A stretch of DNA of 63,734 nucleotides from an uncultured Myxococcales bacterium. Lineage in GTDB: Bacteria > Myxococcota_A > Bradymonadia > UBA7976 > UBA1532. Below are positions 44,078-53,206 of this stretch, one piece after another (position 1 is the stretch's first letter; each line of letters starts with the position of its first letter). The notes beneath the pieces were generated by a model. That model saw only the letters and a list, made by a program, of their open reading frames with translations. It searched no databases and was not told where the DNA came from. Made by a program: the position numbers and the translations under genes. The stretch covers positions 1-63,734 of the forward strand of contig CAINDO010000262.1 of assembly GCA_903847385.1 (NCBI GenBank), written 5' to 3'.

Positions 44078-46404
44078 TTGCCGACCTTGCGGCCGAGGGC
44101 TTTTTCGACTTCGGCGTTGCGCGTCGTCGCCGCGCCCTTCTCCATCAGGAAGAACGGGCCCTCCGAGGCGGTGACGCCGAAGGTCTTCTTGTCCAGGACC
44201 TCACGGAGCTTCTTCTTGCCGTCCGCGCCCTCGGCCCCGGGCTCGACCAGGATGAGCGTGGCGTCGAAGAGGCCGATGCGCAGCGTGTAAGCGTCCGGTC
44301 GGCTCGACACGTGGGGCACGAGCTTCTCGCTCGAGGCGATCTTGGCGTCCGACGGCACCTGCTCCAGGAGCTTGTAGAGCTGCTCACGGCGCGTGGCGTC
44401 CTTCTCGCTGGTGCCGAACACGTAGGCCTCGAAGCCGCCGCGCGCGGTGTTCTGCTGGAAGATCGCCCCGAACTGGTAGCTGCACAGCAGCGTGGCCAGG
44501 CCCATGGCCCACACGGCGGAGCGGCGCGAGATCACGCCCTGGGCCGGGTCCGCGGCCTGCCGCTCCATGTAGGCCAGGTGCAGCACCACCCCCACGAAGA
44601 GCGGGCCCGTCCAGTGGGCCGTGTACTGGAACGAGGTCTGGATGAGCGGCGCGTAGCCCGTGGAGAGCAGCGTGAAGAAGAACGCCGGCAGGAACAGGAA
44701 CAGGCCCACGGGGCGGCGCAGCGGCAGGAAGATGAGCGGCGCCAGGTACTGCAGCCCGTAGGCGAACTTCTTCTTCTCGACGATGCTGTCCAGGGCGAAG
44801 GCCGGGTTGCCGAAGACCGTCTTGATGACGCCGCCGAAGCCCTTGTCCCCCGCGGGGATGAGGTCCTTGAACATGTACGTGAAGGTCTGCTTCGTGGCGA
44901 TGAGCGGCATCACGAAGAGCTTCATGGCCACGAAGTAGCCGCCGCCGGCCAGCGCCATCACCAGGCCCGCGCGGGGCTTGTGGCCGGCGAAGAGCAGGTA
45001 CAGGCCCACCACGCCGAGCGACGCGGCGACGTCCTCGCGCACGGCCAGCGTGAGGAACCCCATCACGAACGCCGACTTGATGCGCCCCGAGTCGACGAAG
45101 AAGAGGGTCCACCAGACGAAGAACGGCCCGAGCGACAAGTAGTGGAAGTCGTAGAGATTGGCGCCGTGCAACGGCGGGAACAGCAGGTAGCAGAGCACCA
45201 CGGCCGCGGCCGTCGAGGCCGGCAGGTGCCGCCGCGCGAACAGGAACAGGGGCAGCGCCGCCCCGCCCATGAACACAGTCTGCATGACCAGCAGCATCTC
45301 GGGCGTCTGCCAGAGCGCGTAGATGGGCGTGAGCGCGTAGGCGATGGCCGTGGCGTGGTGGCCGAAGTGCGTGCCCGTCGGCCCGAACATGGGCGAGGTC
45401 TTGAAGGGTTGCGCCCCGCCGTGCCACAGGTTCCACAGCAGGTTGTTCTCCAGCCCCAGGTCGAAGCTGTTGGAGTGCAGGTTGCGGTGGTAGGTGATCG
45501 TGTGGAACGAGAAGAAGGCCACGTAACCCGCGATCGCCAGCAGGACGAAGCTCGTCGCGGCGTTCCGGCGCACGATCTCGGGCCAGCGGAGCGGGATGCG
45601 CGCCCAGAACGGGCGCTCGAAGATCGGCGGCGTACGCAGCGACGCCTCGAACATGCCCCGGCCGCCCAATCCCACCAGGACCACGAGCAGCAGGAAGGTC
45701 AGGTCGTCCGACTTCCAGGCCTTCCAGATCACCAGCGAGGGCAGCATCGCCAGGAGCAGCAGCGGCGAGAGCCGCACGGCGATCTCGTACACCCGCTGGG
45801 GGCGCGGCCCCCGACGCAGAAGGAACAGCACCGAGAACACCGCGACCAGCAGCAGGCCGGGCCCGCCCGAGGTCGCCAGCATCAGCTTGCGGAGCGTGGC
45901 GTCCAGCGTGTTCTTGGTGACGAACTCGAAGAGTTTGTCGCCCAGCGCGAGCTGCCAGATGCCCAGGCCGACGGCCAGACACTCGGCGAGGATCAGCGCC
46001 AGCGCGCGGGTGATCGTCGTGAAGTCCAGGGGCTCGCGGGGGGCGCGGGCGGGGGCCGGCGCGGCGGCCTCGGGTTCACCGGGGGGACCGGCGAAGAACA
46101 TCTCGACGCTGTTCTCGGGCTCGTTCGCCGGTGGTTCCGGCGCGGTGACGGCCGGGGGCGTGGGCTCGGCGCCCAGCGCGGCGAACACGGGCGGCGGCGA
46201 GGCCAGGGTCTCCTGCAGGCCCAGGTTCTCCTCGGCGGGCACGGTGCTCTCGCCGACGATGGCCCCGAAGGGGGCCGGGGGCACGCTGCGCGCGGCGAGC
46301 GTGACGGTCGGTTGCTCGACGAGGGCGTCGTCGGGCGCGTCGTCCGCCGGGTTCTCCGACGAGTCGGCCGGGTCGTCCCCATCGGGGGCGCGCGGCGCGC
46401 TCAT
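44074..46404 (-). CDS. DUF2079 (GT-C-like) multi-spanning membrane protein
   Basis: 776 aa. The N-terminal 130 residues are acidic, Pro-rich and cytoplasmic. About twelve membrane segments follow. DUF2079 blocks are clear: SNSFDLGLENNLLWNLWHGG, FGHHATAIAYALTPIYALW, LVMQTVFMGGAALPLFLFARRHL and LYDFHYLS. This family has the layout of polyprenyl-sugar-using GT-C glycosyltransferases. With the adjacent GT2 enzyme making lipid-linked sugar, it is the likely transfer step (inference). The start ATG 46404 overlaps the methyltransferase stop. Confidence 0.88.
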   Translation of the reverse strand: MSAPRAPDGDDPADSSENPADDAPDDALVEQPTVTLAARSVPPAPFGAIVGESTVPAEENLGLQETLASPPPVFAALGAEPTPPAVTAPEPPANEPENSVEMFFAGPPGEPEAAAPAPARAPREPLDFTTITRALALILAECLAVGLGIWQLALGDKLFEFVTKNTLDATLRKLMLATSGGPGLLLVAVFSVLFLLRRGPRPQRVYEIAVRLSPLLLLAMLPSLVIWKAWKSDDLTFLLLVVLVGLGGRGMFEASLRTPPIFERPFWARIPLRWPEIVRRNAATSFVLLAIAGYVAFFSFHTITYHRNLHSNSFDLGLENNLLWNLWHGGAQPFKTSPMFGPTGTHFGHHATAIAYALTPIYALWQTPEMLLVMQTVFMGGAALPLFLFARRHLPASTAAAVVLCYLLFPPLHGANLYDFHYLSLGPFFVWWTLFFVDSGRIKSAFVMGFLTLAVREDVAASLGVVGLYLLFAGHKPRAGLVMALAGGGYFVAMKLFVMPLIATKQTFTYMFKDLIPAGDKGFGGVIKTVFGNPAFALDSIVEKKKFAYGLQYLAPLIFLPLRRPVGLFLFLPAFFFTLLSTGYAPLIQTSFQYTAHWTGPLFVGVVLHLAYMERQAADPAQGVISRRSAVWAMGLATLLCSYQFGAIFQQNTARGGFEAYVFGTSEKDATRREQLYKLLEQVPSDAKIASSEKLVPHVSSRPDAYTLRIGLFDATLILVEPGAEGADGKKKLREVLDKKTFGVTASEGPFFLMEKGAATTRNAEVEKALGRKVGK

Positions 46405-47051
46405 CGAGCCTCCGGCTCCAGCGTCATCACCAGGTAGCGGGCGATGCCCGTGTAGGGGTGACACCGGATCACCCAGGAGCGCGTGACGCGCAGCCCGGTC
46501 CCGGCGGCCAGGGGCGGATAGTCCGGCTCGTTGCGGACGAAGCGACCGCGATCGCCCCGCGCGAGCAGGTTGTTCAGCGGGCGGCCGGGTAGCAGGACGA
46601 CGTCCTGCGTGACGATCCGTTTGATCGAAGGCACGGCGCCGAGCATCTCGAACAGACCGCGGGCCTCGGTGTCCGTGAGATGGTGCAGCAGGCCGGCGAG
46701 CACGACCTTGGTCGGGGCCAGGCGGCCGAGGTCGTCCGGGCCCAGCAGGCGGGCCTCGAACTGGGCGTTCAGGGTCGGCTGCCGCGCCGCGCGCTGACGG
46801 GCGCGGGCGATGGCCACGGCGTCCGTGTCGAAGCCGAAGTAGGCGCTCACCGGGGGCAGATACCCCAGGGCGTCGCCCGTGCCGCAGCCGACGTCCAGCA
46901 CGCGGTCGTCCGGGCCGGCCTCGAGGGCGGCGTAGACCGGCGACATGTCGATGCCGCCCACGGCCAGGGGCCGGATGTGGTCGTAGACGAACGGGTGCCC
47001 GAAGAGCTTCTGGTGCAGGCGGCCGACGAGCGCCGCGACGCCGCTAGCCAT
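46401..47051 (-). CDS. SAM-dependent class I methyltransferase
   Basis: 216 aa from ATG 47051 (GTG 47078 possible). SAM-binding motif [11 protein letters not shown] (51-60), then YFGFDTD with the acidic residue for ribose, and LLHHLTD. A C-terminal segment [24 protein letters not shown] is in the style of small envelope or lipid methyltransferases. Target unknown; gene context suggests a lipid or sugar intermediate. It overlaps the GT2 stop by eight bases. Confidence 0.9.
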   Translation of the reverse strand: MASGVAALVGRLHQKLFGHPFVYDHIRPLAVGGIDMSPVYAALEAGPDDRVLDVGCGTGDALGYLPPVSAYFGFDTDAVAIARARQRAARQPTLNAQFEARLLGPDDLGRLAPTKVVLAGLLHHLTDTEARGLFEMLGAVPSIKRIVTQDVVLLPGRPLNNLLARGDRGRFVRNEPDYPPLAAGTGLRVTRSWVIRCHPYTGIARYLVMTLEPEAR

Positions 47052-48012
47052 GGCGGGGGCCGCGTTCGTCGTTCTCACCCACGTTGCGCTCCTCGGAGAC
47101 CAGGTACAGGGGCCGGCGCTTGACCTCTTCGTAGATGCGCCCGATGTACTCGCCCAGGATGCCCGTCATCAGCAGTTGGGCCGAGGACCCGAAGGCCACG
47201 AGCATCATCAGGGTCGTCCAGCCCGGCACGACGCCCGTGCCGAAGAACTTCGTCCACAGCGCCCAGAAGGCCGCGCCGATGGCGATCACCCCGGCCAGCA
47301 TGCCCAGCCAGGTGGCGAAGCGCAGCGGCACGGTGGAGAACGAGGTCACGCCGTCGATGGCGAACCGCATCATCTTGCGCAGGGGGTACTTGGTCTCGCC
47401 GGCGAACCGCGCCGGGCGCTCGTAGTAAACGGCCGTCTGCTTGAAGCCGACCCAGGAGACCATGCCGCGCACGAAGCGGTGCGTCTCGCGCAGGCTGCGC
47501 AGCGCGATCACGACCTGCCGGCTCATCAGGCGGAAGTCGCCGGCGTCCAGCGGGATGTCGATGCGGATCATCTTGCGCAGCAGCCGGTAGAAGGCCGCCG
47601 CAGTCACCTTCTTGAAGAAGGTCTCGCCCTCGCGTTTGGTGCGCACGGCGTAGACGACGTCGAACCCCTCGCGCCACTTGTCGATCATGGCCTTCACGAC
47701 CTCCGGGGGGTCCTGGAGGTCCGCATCCATGACGACGACGGCCTCGCCGATGGCGTAGTCCACGCCGGCGGTGATGGCGATCTGGTGACCGAAGTTGCGC
47801 GCGAAGCCCACGACCTTGTAGCGCGGCTCCTGCTCGGCGAGCGCCCGCAGCATCTCGCGGGAGCGATCGCGGGAGCCGTCGTCGACGAAGATGACCTCCC
47901 ACGACTCGCCCACGTCGCCCAGGAACGCCGCGAGCCGCTTGTGCAGCTCGGGGATCACGGGCTCCTCGTTGTAGATGGGGAGCACCAGGGAGAGGGTCGG
48001 GCGCGCGCTCAT
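47044..48012 (-). CDS. GT2 polyprenyl-phosphate glycosyltransferase (DPM1/ArnC/GtrB type)
   Basis: 322 aa. GT-A domain with [12 protein letters not shown] (12-23), DDGS (44-47), DADLQDPP (95-102), then GDFRLMSR and KYPLRKMM. Two C-terminal membrane segments (about 230-255 and 268-300) end in [14 protein letters not shown], as in GtrB or dolichol-phosphate-mannose synthase relatives. It should place a sugar on a polyprenyl phosphate at the inner face of the membrane. First gene of the seven-gene operon. Its ATG lies only 10 bases past the -10 box. Confidence 0.93.
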   Translation of the reverse strand: MSARPTLSLVLPIYNEEPVIPELHKRLAAFLGDVGESWEVIFVDDGSRDRSREMLRALAEQEPRYKVVGFARNFGHQIAITAGVDYAIGEAVVVMDADLQDPPEVVKAMIDKWREGFDVVYAVRTKREGETFFKKVTAAAFYRLLRKMIRIDIPLDAGDFRLMSRQVVIALRSLRETHRFVRGMVSWVGFKQTAVYYERPARFAGETKYPLRKMMRFAIDGVTSFSTVPLRFATWLGMLAGVIAIGAAFWALWTKFFGTGVVPGWTTLMMLVAFGSSAQLLMTGILGEYIGRIYEEVKRRPLYLVSEERNVGENDERGPRHG

Positions 48013-48022
48013 AGGGCGCGGC

Positions 48023-48051
48023 AGTATAGCGATGACGCCGGATCGTGCCAA
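48023..48051 (-). promoter_or_regulatory. Near-consensus promoter of the seven-gene operon
   Basis: TTGGCA (48051-48046), 17-base spacer, TATACT (48028-48023) on the minus strand: five of six bases match in each box. The start codon follows the -10 box by 10 bases, so the mRNA should begin about four bases before ATG 48012 and have no room for a ribosome site. Confidence 0.65.
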
Positions 48052-48059
48052 TCGGATTG
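48049..48059. promoter_or_regulatory. CAATC-G-GATTG palindrome over the -35 box
   Basis: An 11-base palindrome whose left arm overlaps the TTGGCA box of the operon promoter, in the 99-base divergent gap. Candidate operator for both directions. Confidence 0.4.
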
Positions 48060-48111
48060 CTGCAACGGGGACTTGCGCCGTCGGACGGATTTTCCCAATA
48101 GTGCGCGCCCT

Positions 48112-50100
48112 GTGACGACCGAGCGACGAATCCTGGGCTTTCCGGGTGCGGCCCTGTTGGCGGCCGCCCTGTGCGCGCTGGTGAACGGCGTGACCATCGC
48201 GGCGTTCCGGCTGACGACGCCGGGCAAGGCGCCGGTCTCCACGGGCCTGCAAGTTCACCTCTTCGACTTCGCGCACGTGCTCGCGCTCGGGCTCGTCGTG
48301 GCGGCCCTGACCGCGCTCTGGCGGCGCTTCGGACCCGCGCGACCGCTGTGGGGACGCCTGGCCGCGCTGCTCGTCGCCGTGCCCCTGGGCTGGCCGTTCC
48401 TGGACGAGGACCTGGCTGGCCCCACGGAGCGCCTCGTGGCGCAGCTCCCGGCCGCCCCGGACTGGGCCGTCTACGCCCTGCTCGTGGCCGCGGTGTCCGT
48501 GCCGGTGCCCCTGGCGGGCATGATCGCCGCGCGCTTCGCGGGCCGTTTCGCGAGCGGACCCGGCCGCCGCTGGCTGCGCTTGCTGCCGCTGACGGCCGGC
48601 CTGGGCTTGATGGTGGTCAACCACCTGCTGCTGAAATCGGACTACCCCGGCGCCCACCTGGCCGTGGCCTCGACCGGGGTGCTGCTGGTCACGGGGGCCG
48701 CCCTCGGGCTGCCCCTGCCCGGTGGGCGGCGGCTGCACTTCGGCGCCGCCGGGTTCGCCGTGGCGCTGGGGCTCGGTGGCCTCGTCCTGCGGCCCGGCAA
48801 CACCGCCCTCGTCGCCCTGGATGCCGTGGACGGCTCGCCCCTGGTGAGCTTCCTGGCCCGGGTGCACCTGGACGACGACGAGTCCGGCGGCGAGGTGCCC
48901 GACACGCCCTGGTTCAAGTCCCGCGCGAAGGTGCGGCCCGTGCCGCCGAGCCAGCCCCGGCTGGTGCCCAACGACGCCGTGATCATCTACTTCAGCGCCG
49001 ACAGCGTGCGCGCGGACCTCTTCGAGCGCGACGCGCCGGAGGTCGACCGGTTCCCGGAGATCAAGCGCCTGCGGGACGAGTCCGTGTGGTTCCCCAAGGC
49101 CCGCGCGCCGGGCGCCCAGACCGTCTACACGCTGAGCGCCATCTTCGCGGGGACCTACTTCTCGCAGCAGTACTGGACGCTCAAGAAGGCCGAGAACGTG
49201 GCCTCGCTGTGGCCCTGGGAGGACAAGACGCTCCGCTTCCCGGCGCTCCTGCAGCGCAAGGGCGTGACCACCGTGAACTTCTGCCAGGCCGAGTGGGGCC
49301 AGGGCATCTACGGGCTGGTGCGCGGCTTCACCGAGGACGTGTGGGTCAAACCCAAGCCGGGCTCGAAGTGGTCCACGGGCCAGATGGTCACCGACGCCAT
49401 CGTCGCCCGCCTGAAGGCTCACAAGGGCGGCCCGCTCTTCATCTTCACCCACAACCTGGACCCCCACGCGCCCTACGATCTGGCCGGCAAGTCAGGTGCG
49501 CTGCGCGACCGCTGGCTGGCCGAGGTCGAGCTCGTGGACAAGCAGCTCGGCCAGATCCGCGCCGCTCTGGTCGAGACCGGCCTCGATGCCAAGGCGGTCA
49601 TCGTCTTCGGCGCGGACCACGGCGAGGGCTGGGGCGAGCACGGCACGAACTTCCACGGGCAGAACCTGTACGACGAGCAGGTGCGGGTGCCGCTGATGAT
49701 CCGCGTGCCCGGCGTGGCCCCGCGCGAGGTCGACACGCCCGTGTCGCTCATCGACCTGGGGCCGACGTTCCTGGATCTGATGGGCGCCCCAACGCCGGCC
49801 CAGTTCATGGGTGAGAGCCTCGTGCCGTTCCTGCGCGGCCGGACGCCCGAGCTCACCCGACCCATCATCGCCGAGGGTCGCATGAAGCAGTTCATGATCC
49901 TCGGCGACGGCTTCATGGTCCTGCGCGACCAGCGCAGCGGCAGCCTGGAGATCTACGATCTGAACGAGGATCCGGGCGAGCTCGACAACCTGTACGACGA
50001 CCTCGGCGCCGAGGGCAAAGCCCGGATGGCCGTGCTCAAGGCGTTCTTCGAGACGCACAAGATCCGCAAGAAGGGCTACAAGATCCCGTTCCGGCGGTGA
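48112..50100 (+). CDS. Membrane sulfatase-fold enzyme, divergent from the operon
   Basis: 662 aa from GTG 48112. About five or six membrane segments (to about 225), then a sulfatase-superfamily domain: [12 protein letters not shown] (metal Asp), [17 protein letters not shown] at the nucleophile place (no CxPxR; Thr/Ser present), [23 protein letters not shown], and [19 protein letters not shown] [14 protein letters not shown]. It shares little sequence with the operon's sulfatase-like protein except these motifs. The substrate may be a sulfated or phosphorylated glycan or lipid (inference). A weak -10-like AATAGT at 48097-48102 suggests it too has a very short leader. Confidence 0.87.
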   Translation: MTTERRILGFPGAALLAAALCALVNGVTIAAFRLTTPGKAPVSTGLQVHLFDFAHVLALGLVVAALTALWRRFGPARPLWGRLAALLVAVPLGWPFLDEDLAGPTERLVAQLPAAPDWAVYALLVAAVSVPVPLAGMIAARFAGRFASGPGRRWLRLLPLTAGLGLMVVNHLLLKSDYPGAHLAVASTGVLLVTGAALGLPLPGGRRLHFGAAGFAVALGLGGLVLRPGNTALVALDAVDGSPLVSFLARVHLDDDESGGEVPDTPWFKSRAKVRPVPPSQPRLVPNDAVIIYFSADSVRADLFERDAPEVDRFPEIKRLRDESVWFPKARAPGAQTVYTLSAIFAGTYFSQQYWTLKKAENVASLWPWEDKTLRFPALLQRKGVTTVNFCQAEWGQGIYGLVRGFTEDVWVKPKPGSKWSTGQMVTDAIVARLKAHKGGPLFIFTHNLDPHAPYDLAGKSGALRDRWLAEVELVDKQLGQIRAALVETGLDAKAVIVFGADHGEGWGEHGTNFHGQNLYDEQVRVPLMIRVPGVAPREVDTPVSLIDLGPTFLDLMGAPTPAQFMGESLVPFLRGRTPELTRPIIAEGRMKQFMILGDGFMVLRDQRSGSLEIYDLNEDPGELDNLYDDLGAEGKARMAVLKAFFETHKIRKKGYKIPFRR

Positions 50101-50124
50101 AACGGCGTTCGGTGCGGGCGGAGT

Positions 50125-52992
50125 TTACTGCAGGACGGGCGGAAGCGGCTCGACGCCGGGACCGGGGGGCGGCAGCGGGCGGTAGTCGTAGCAGCCATTG
50201 GCCGAAGTCACCAGACGCCGGACGACGTCGCCGTCGTGCCCGCCGCACTGGCCGGTGAATTGACCGCCGATGTGCCACCACGACGCCCCGCAGCCCTGGA
50301 TGTGCCACTTGTCGACCGAGACGTACCCCTGGCCGGAGAGGCTGCACAGGCCGTCTTCGTTGCCGTCGCCGCTGTGCGTGCAGCCCGTGTAGAGGGCGTG
50401 GATGGCTTCGGCGGACGCCTCGGTCTGGGCGTTCACGTTGTCGCTGCTCCACTCCCAGGACGCGATCTGGCAGGAGACCGGCATCCACAGCGGGTTGTTG
50501 GCGCAGTCGGCGTTGGCCTCCGCCGCGCCCCGCCAGCAGTAGTTCACGCCCACGCAGTTGTGGTCGTTGACGAAGGCCGAGTAGGAGCAGCCCGGCTGAC
50601 CGCAGGCGTAGGGGCCATCGACGGGGGCCTTGAAGTCGTCCGCGACACCTTCGCCCACGCAGAACTGCTCGTCGCCCCAACCGTCGGCGAACGCGCGGTG
50701 GTTGAGCACGCCTTCGACGTTGGAGCAGCCGTAGTCGGCGGCGGTCCCGCCGAAGAGCATCGCGCAGGCCTCGACGCAGGAGTAGGACACCTGGCCCGGC
50801 GTGCTCCACAGGGGCCCGTCCGTGACGCGGAAGCTGCCGATCATGCCCCGCTGCGACTGACCGTGCGTGAGCATGTAGTACAGGAGGCCGCGCGAGCTGG
50901 CGTCGAACTCCATCTGACCGTCCTGCCAGTCGGCCTCGACGAGCCAGAGTCGGCCGGCGCCGGAGTCGGCGTAACCGAGCGAGACGGTGTTCGCGTCCCA
51001 GCCGCCGAGGCGGACCATCTCGGGGAACGCCGCCATGTCCATGCCGCAGCCGCTCGTGGCCGGGTCCTGGAGGGGCAGGCCGCCGTTGTCGCCCCAGAAG
51101 GCGTCACCCTCGTTGAAGCGGACCGCCGGGTTGATGTTGTCCTGGCAGTTGCCGGTGAAATTTCCGTCCGCGACGCCGGTGTCGAAGACGGCGTTGTAGG
51201 CGTCGTTGGCGGCGCTGTGCTCGGTCACGACCACCCCGCCGCGCTGGACGAAGGCCTGCACCTCGGCGGGGTTGAACTGCCCCACGCCGCCGCGCGTGAT
51301 CACCAGCACGCGGGTCGTGGGCGTCGGGGCGCAGCCGTCTCCCCGGACGAGCCCGTCGCCGGGCACGAACAGGCTCGAGAGGTCGAACGCGGAGCCACCG
51401 CAGACCAGCAGGGTCGTTTCGACGACCGGCGGGGGACCCTCGACGCAGACGTGCTCGACCGGGTCACAGTGGTTGCCGACGCCGCACTGGGCGTCGTCGC
51501 GGCACTGCCCGGGCAGCAGGCAGCGCACGTGGATGTCCTCGACGTGCGCGCAGTTGTGGACGCCGAACGCCGCGCGCGGGCAGTCGACCAGCGAGGCCTC
51601 CATGCCCGTGCAGGCCACGTCGTCGAGCCAGATCACGCCGGCGCCCTCGACGCCGCCTTCGTAGTCCGCCTCCAGCGCGCCGGTGAAGCCGAGCTGACGG
51701 CAGATCACGTCCGCGCCGGCGAGGCCGACGGGGGAGTTGCCGTCCCAGCCGTCGTCGCAGACGGTGCCCCACTGGCCGTTGTGATAGACCTCGACCCGGC
51801 CGCTGACGGCGTCGCCGTCGGCGAGGCGCACGGTCCCGTCGGCGGGCGGGCCGCAGTGGACGTCGTAGGCCACGGGGATGTTGCAGTTGCCGCCTTCGTT
51901 GGTCCAGGCGTCGTCCAGGGGACCGGGCAGGGCGGAGAAGAGGTTGCAGTCCAGGCCCAGGGCGGGGTCGCAGACGCCCTCGAGGAAGCGGGTCGCCGCG
52001 CCGTACCCGAAGTGCGCGCAGGCGGCGTCGGCGCAGGTGCGCGCGTCGTTGCAGGCGTTCCAGGAGTCACAGCCGCCATGGTGCCCGTAGGCGTTGAGCG
52101 CGCCGAGCGGGAAGCCGTCGCCGCAGTTGCCGTCCGCGCAGACCTGACCCTCGGGGCAGATCACGCCGAGGCACGGATCCGGCGGCGGGACGCACTGGCC
52201 CTCGACACAGACCAGGCCGCCGCCGCAATCGAAGTCGCCCATGCAGATGAAACCGCACTCGAGGCCGTTGTCGATCTCGCCGTCACAGTCGTCGTCGAGG
52301 CCGTTGCAGACCTCCTCCGTCGCCGGGAAGGGCTGAGCGTCGCACTCGGTGCCCTCGACGCCGCAGATCGTCAGGCCCGGTGCCTCGCAGGCGCCGACGC
52401 CGGCGAAGCAAGGCTCACCGACGCCGAACCCCTCGTCGGTCTGGCCGTCGCAGTTGTCGTCCGCGCCGTTGCAGGTCTCTTCGCCGGGCACGCCGGGCAT
52501 GGCGTCGCAGGTGCTGTCGCCGTTCGCGCCACAGACCACGGTGCCGGCCGCCTGGCACGCGCCGACGCCCACGTCGCACGCGCTGCCGAGGCCGAACTCC
52601 TCGTCGGTCTCGCCATCACAGTCGTCGTCGGCGCCGTTGCAGCTCTCCGGCGCCGGGGTGCAGGCCGCGGCGTCGGGCGTCTCGACGGCGGCGTCGGGCG
52701 TCGCGACGGCGGCGTCGGGTGTGGCCACGGCCGCATCGGGCGTCACGACCGGGGTGCCACCCGTGCCGCCCTCGCCGCCAGGCCCACCGGTGCCGCCGGT
52801 GCCGCCGGTGCCGCTGCTGCCACCGCTGCTGCTGCCGCTGTCCACGAGGGCGGCGTCGTTCGCGGACTCCGAGCCCATGTCTTCGCCGCCACCGCCCCCG
52901 CCGCCACCGCCCGCCGGCGCTGCGCAGGCCGTCACGACCGTCGCGCCGGCGAGGAGCAGCCAGGCCGCCCCACCCTTGAACTTCAAAACCAT
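50125..52992 (-). CDS. Lipoprotein with MopE-type motifs and an SRCR domain
   Basis: 955 aa. AAAGGAG stands before ATG 52992. Lipobox VTAC (Cys 23), then Gly-rich, GSS and repeated PDAAVATP linkers. Three MopE-like CNGADDDCDGETDEEFG-type motifs (about 118-133, 174-190, 229-243) follow. Residues 387-491 are a scavenger-receptor Cys-rich domain: VRLADGDAVSGRVEV, GTVCDDGWD, CRQLGF, IWLDDVACTG, six Cys (412, 431, 461, 471, 481, 491) as in group A. Next comes a Rossmann-like segment (RVLVITRGGVGQFNPAEV, AFVQRGGVVVTEHS), then a long Cys/Trp-rich C-terminal region. Likely a surface recognition protein. It converges on the sulfatase-like gene. Confidence 0.9.
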   Translation of the reverse strand: MVLKFKGGAAWLLLAGATVVTACAAPAGGGGGGGGGEDMGSESANDAALVDSGSSSGGSSGTGGTGGTGGPGGEGGTGGTPVVTPDAAVATPDAAVATPDAAVETPDAAACTPAPESCNGADDDCDGETDEEFGLGSACDVGVGACQAAGTVVCGANGDSTCDAMPGVPGEETCNGADDNCDGQTDEGFGVGEPCFAGVGACEAPGLTICGVEGTECDAQPFPATEEVCNGLDDDCDGEIDNGLECGFICMGDFDCGGGLVCVEGQCVPPPDPCLGVICPEGQVCADGNCGDGFPLGALNAYGHHGGCDSWNACNDARTCADAACAHFGYGAATRFLEGVCDPALGLDCNLFSALPGPLDDAWTNEGGNCNIPVAYDVHCGPPADGTVRLADGDAVSGRVEVYHNGQWGTVCDDGWDGNSPVGLAGADVICRQLGFTGALEADYEGGVEGAGVIWLDDVACTGMEASLVDCPRAAFGVHNCAHVEDIHVRCLLPGQCRDDAQCGVGNHCDPVEHVCVEGPPPVVETTLLVCGGSAFDLSSLFVPGDGLVRGDGCAPTPTTRVLVITRGGVGQFNPAEVQAFVQRGGVVVTEHSAANDAYNAVFDTGVADGNFTGNCQDNINPAVRFNEGDAFWGDNGGLPLQDPATSGCGMDMAAFPEMVRLGGWDANTVSLGYADSGAGRLWLVEADWQDGQMEFDASSRGLLYYMLTHGQSQRGMIGSFRVTDGPLWSTPGQVSYSCVEACAMLFGGTAADYGCSNVEGVLNHRAFADGWGDEQFCVGEGVADDFKAPVDGPYACGQPGCSYSAFVNDHNCVGVNYCWRGAAEANADCANNPLWMPVSCQIASWEWSSDNVNAQTEASAEAIHALYTGCTHSGDGNEDGLCSLSGQGYVSVDKWHIQGCGASWWHIGGQFTGQCGGHDGDVVRRLVTSANGCYDYRPLPPPGPGVEPLPPVLQ

Positions 52993-53066
52993 TCGAACTC
53001 CTTTGTCTCGGCCGCGCTCCCCCGAACGCCGGGCCACTGGATGAACGCGCGTCTCCGCGCCGCCGC

Positions 53067-53096
53067 ACCGTAGTGTCGCGGCGACGGTCGCGTCAA
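53067..53096 (-). promoter_or_regulatory. Candidate promoter of the SRCR lipoprotein gene
   Basis: TTGACG (53096-53091), 18-base spacer, TACGGT (53072-53067) on the minus strand. The leader would be about 68 bases and includes the AAAGGAG site. Confidence 0.4.
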
Positions 53097-53143
53097 TTCC
53101 TCACAATCCTTTCACTGCTCGAAGCGCGGGGCCAGAAGCAACG

Positions 53144-53173
53144 CAAGCAATGCTGCATGCATTTTTTTGCTTG
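53144..53173. promoter_or_regulatory. CAAGCAA / TTGCTTG inverted repeat in an AT-rich stretch
   Basis: CAAGCAA (53144-53150) and TTGCTTG (53167-53173) flank 16 bases that contain the palindrome TGCATGCA and a T run. This is the most AT-rich spot in the region and lies 34 bases before the start of the 53207 gene. Probably an operator or promoter element of that gene. Confidence 0.45.
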
Positions 53174-53206
53174 TCTAAAAACATCATCTACCTGTAGTCT
53201 GAACCC

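Noticed and set aside
47050..48111. N-terminal extension of the 48112 sulfatase-like gene
   Set aside because: The extension is antisense to the GT2 gene. GTG 48112 directly precedes the first membrane segment.
52380..52979. Arg-rich plus-strand frame opposite the SRCR lipoprotein gene
   Set aside because: It is an antisense reading of repeated PDAA and MopE codons and has no start context.
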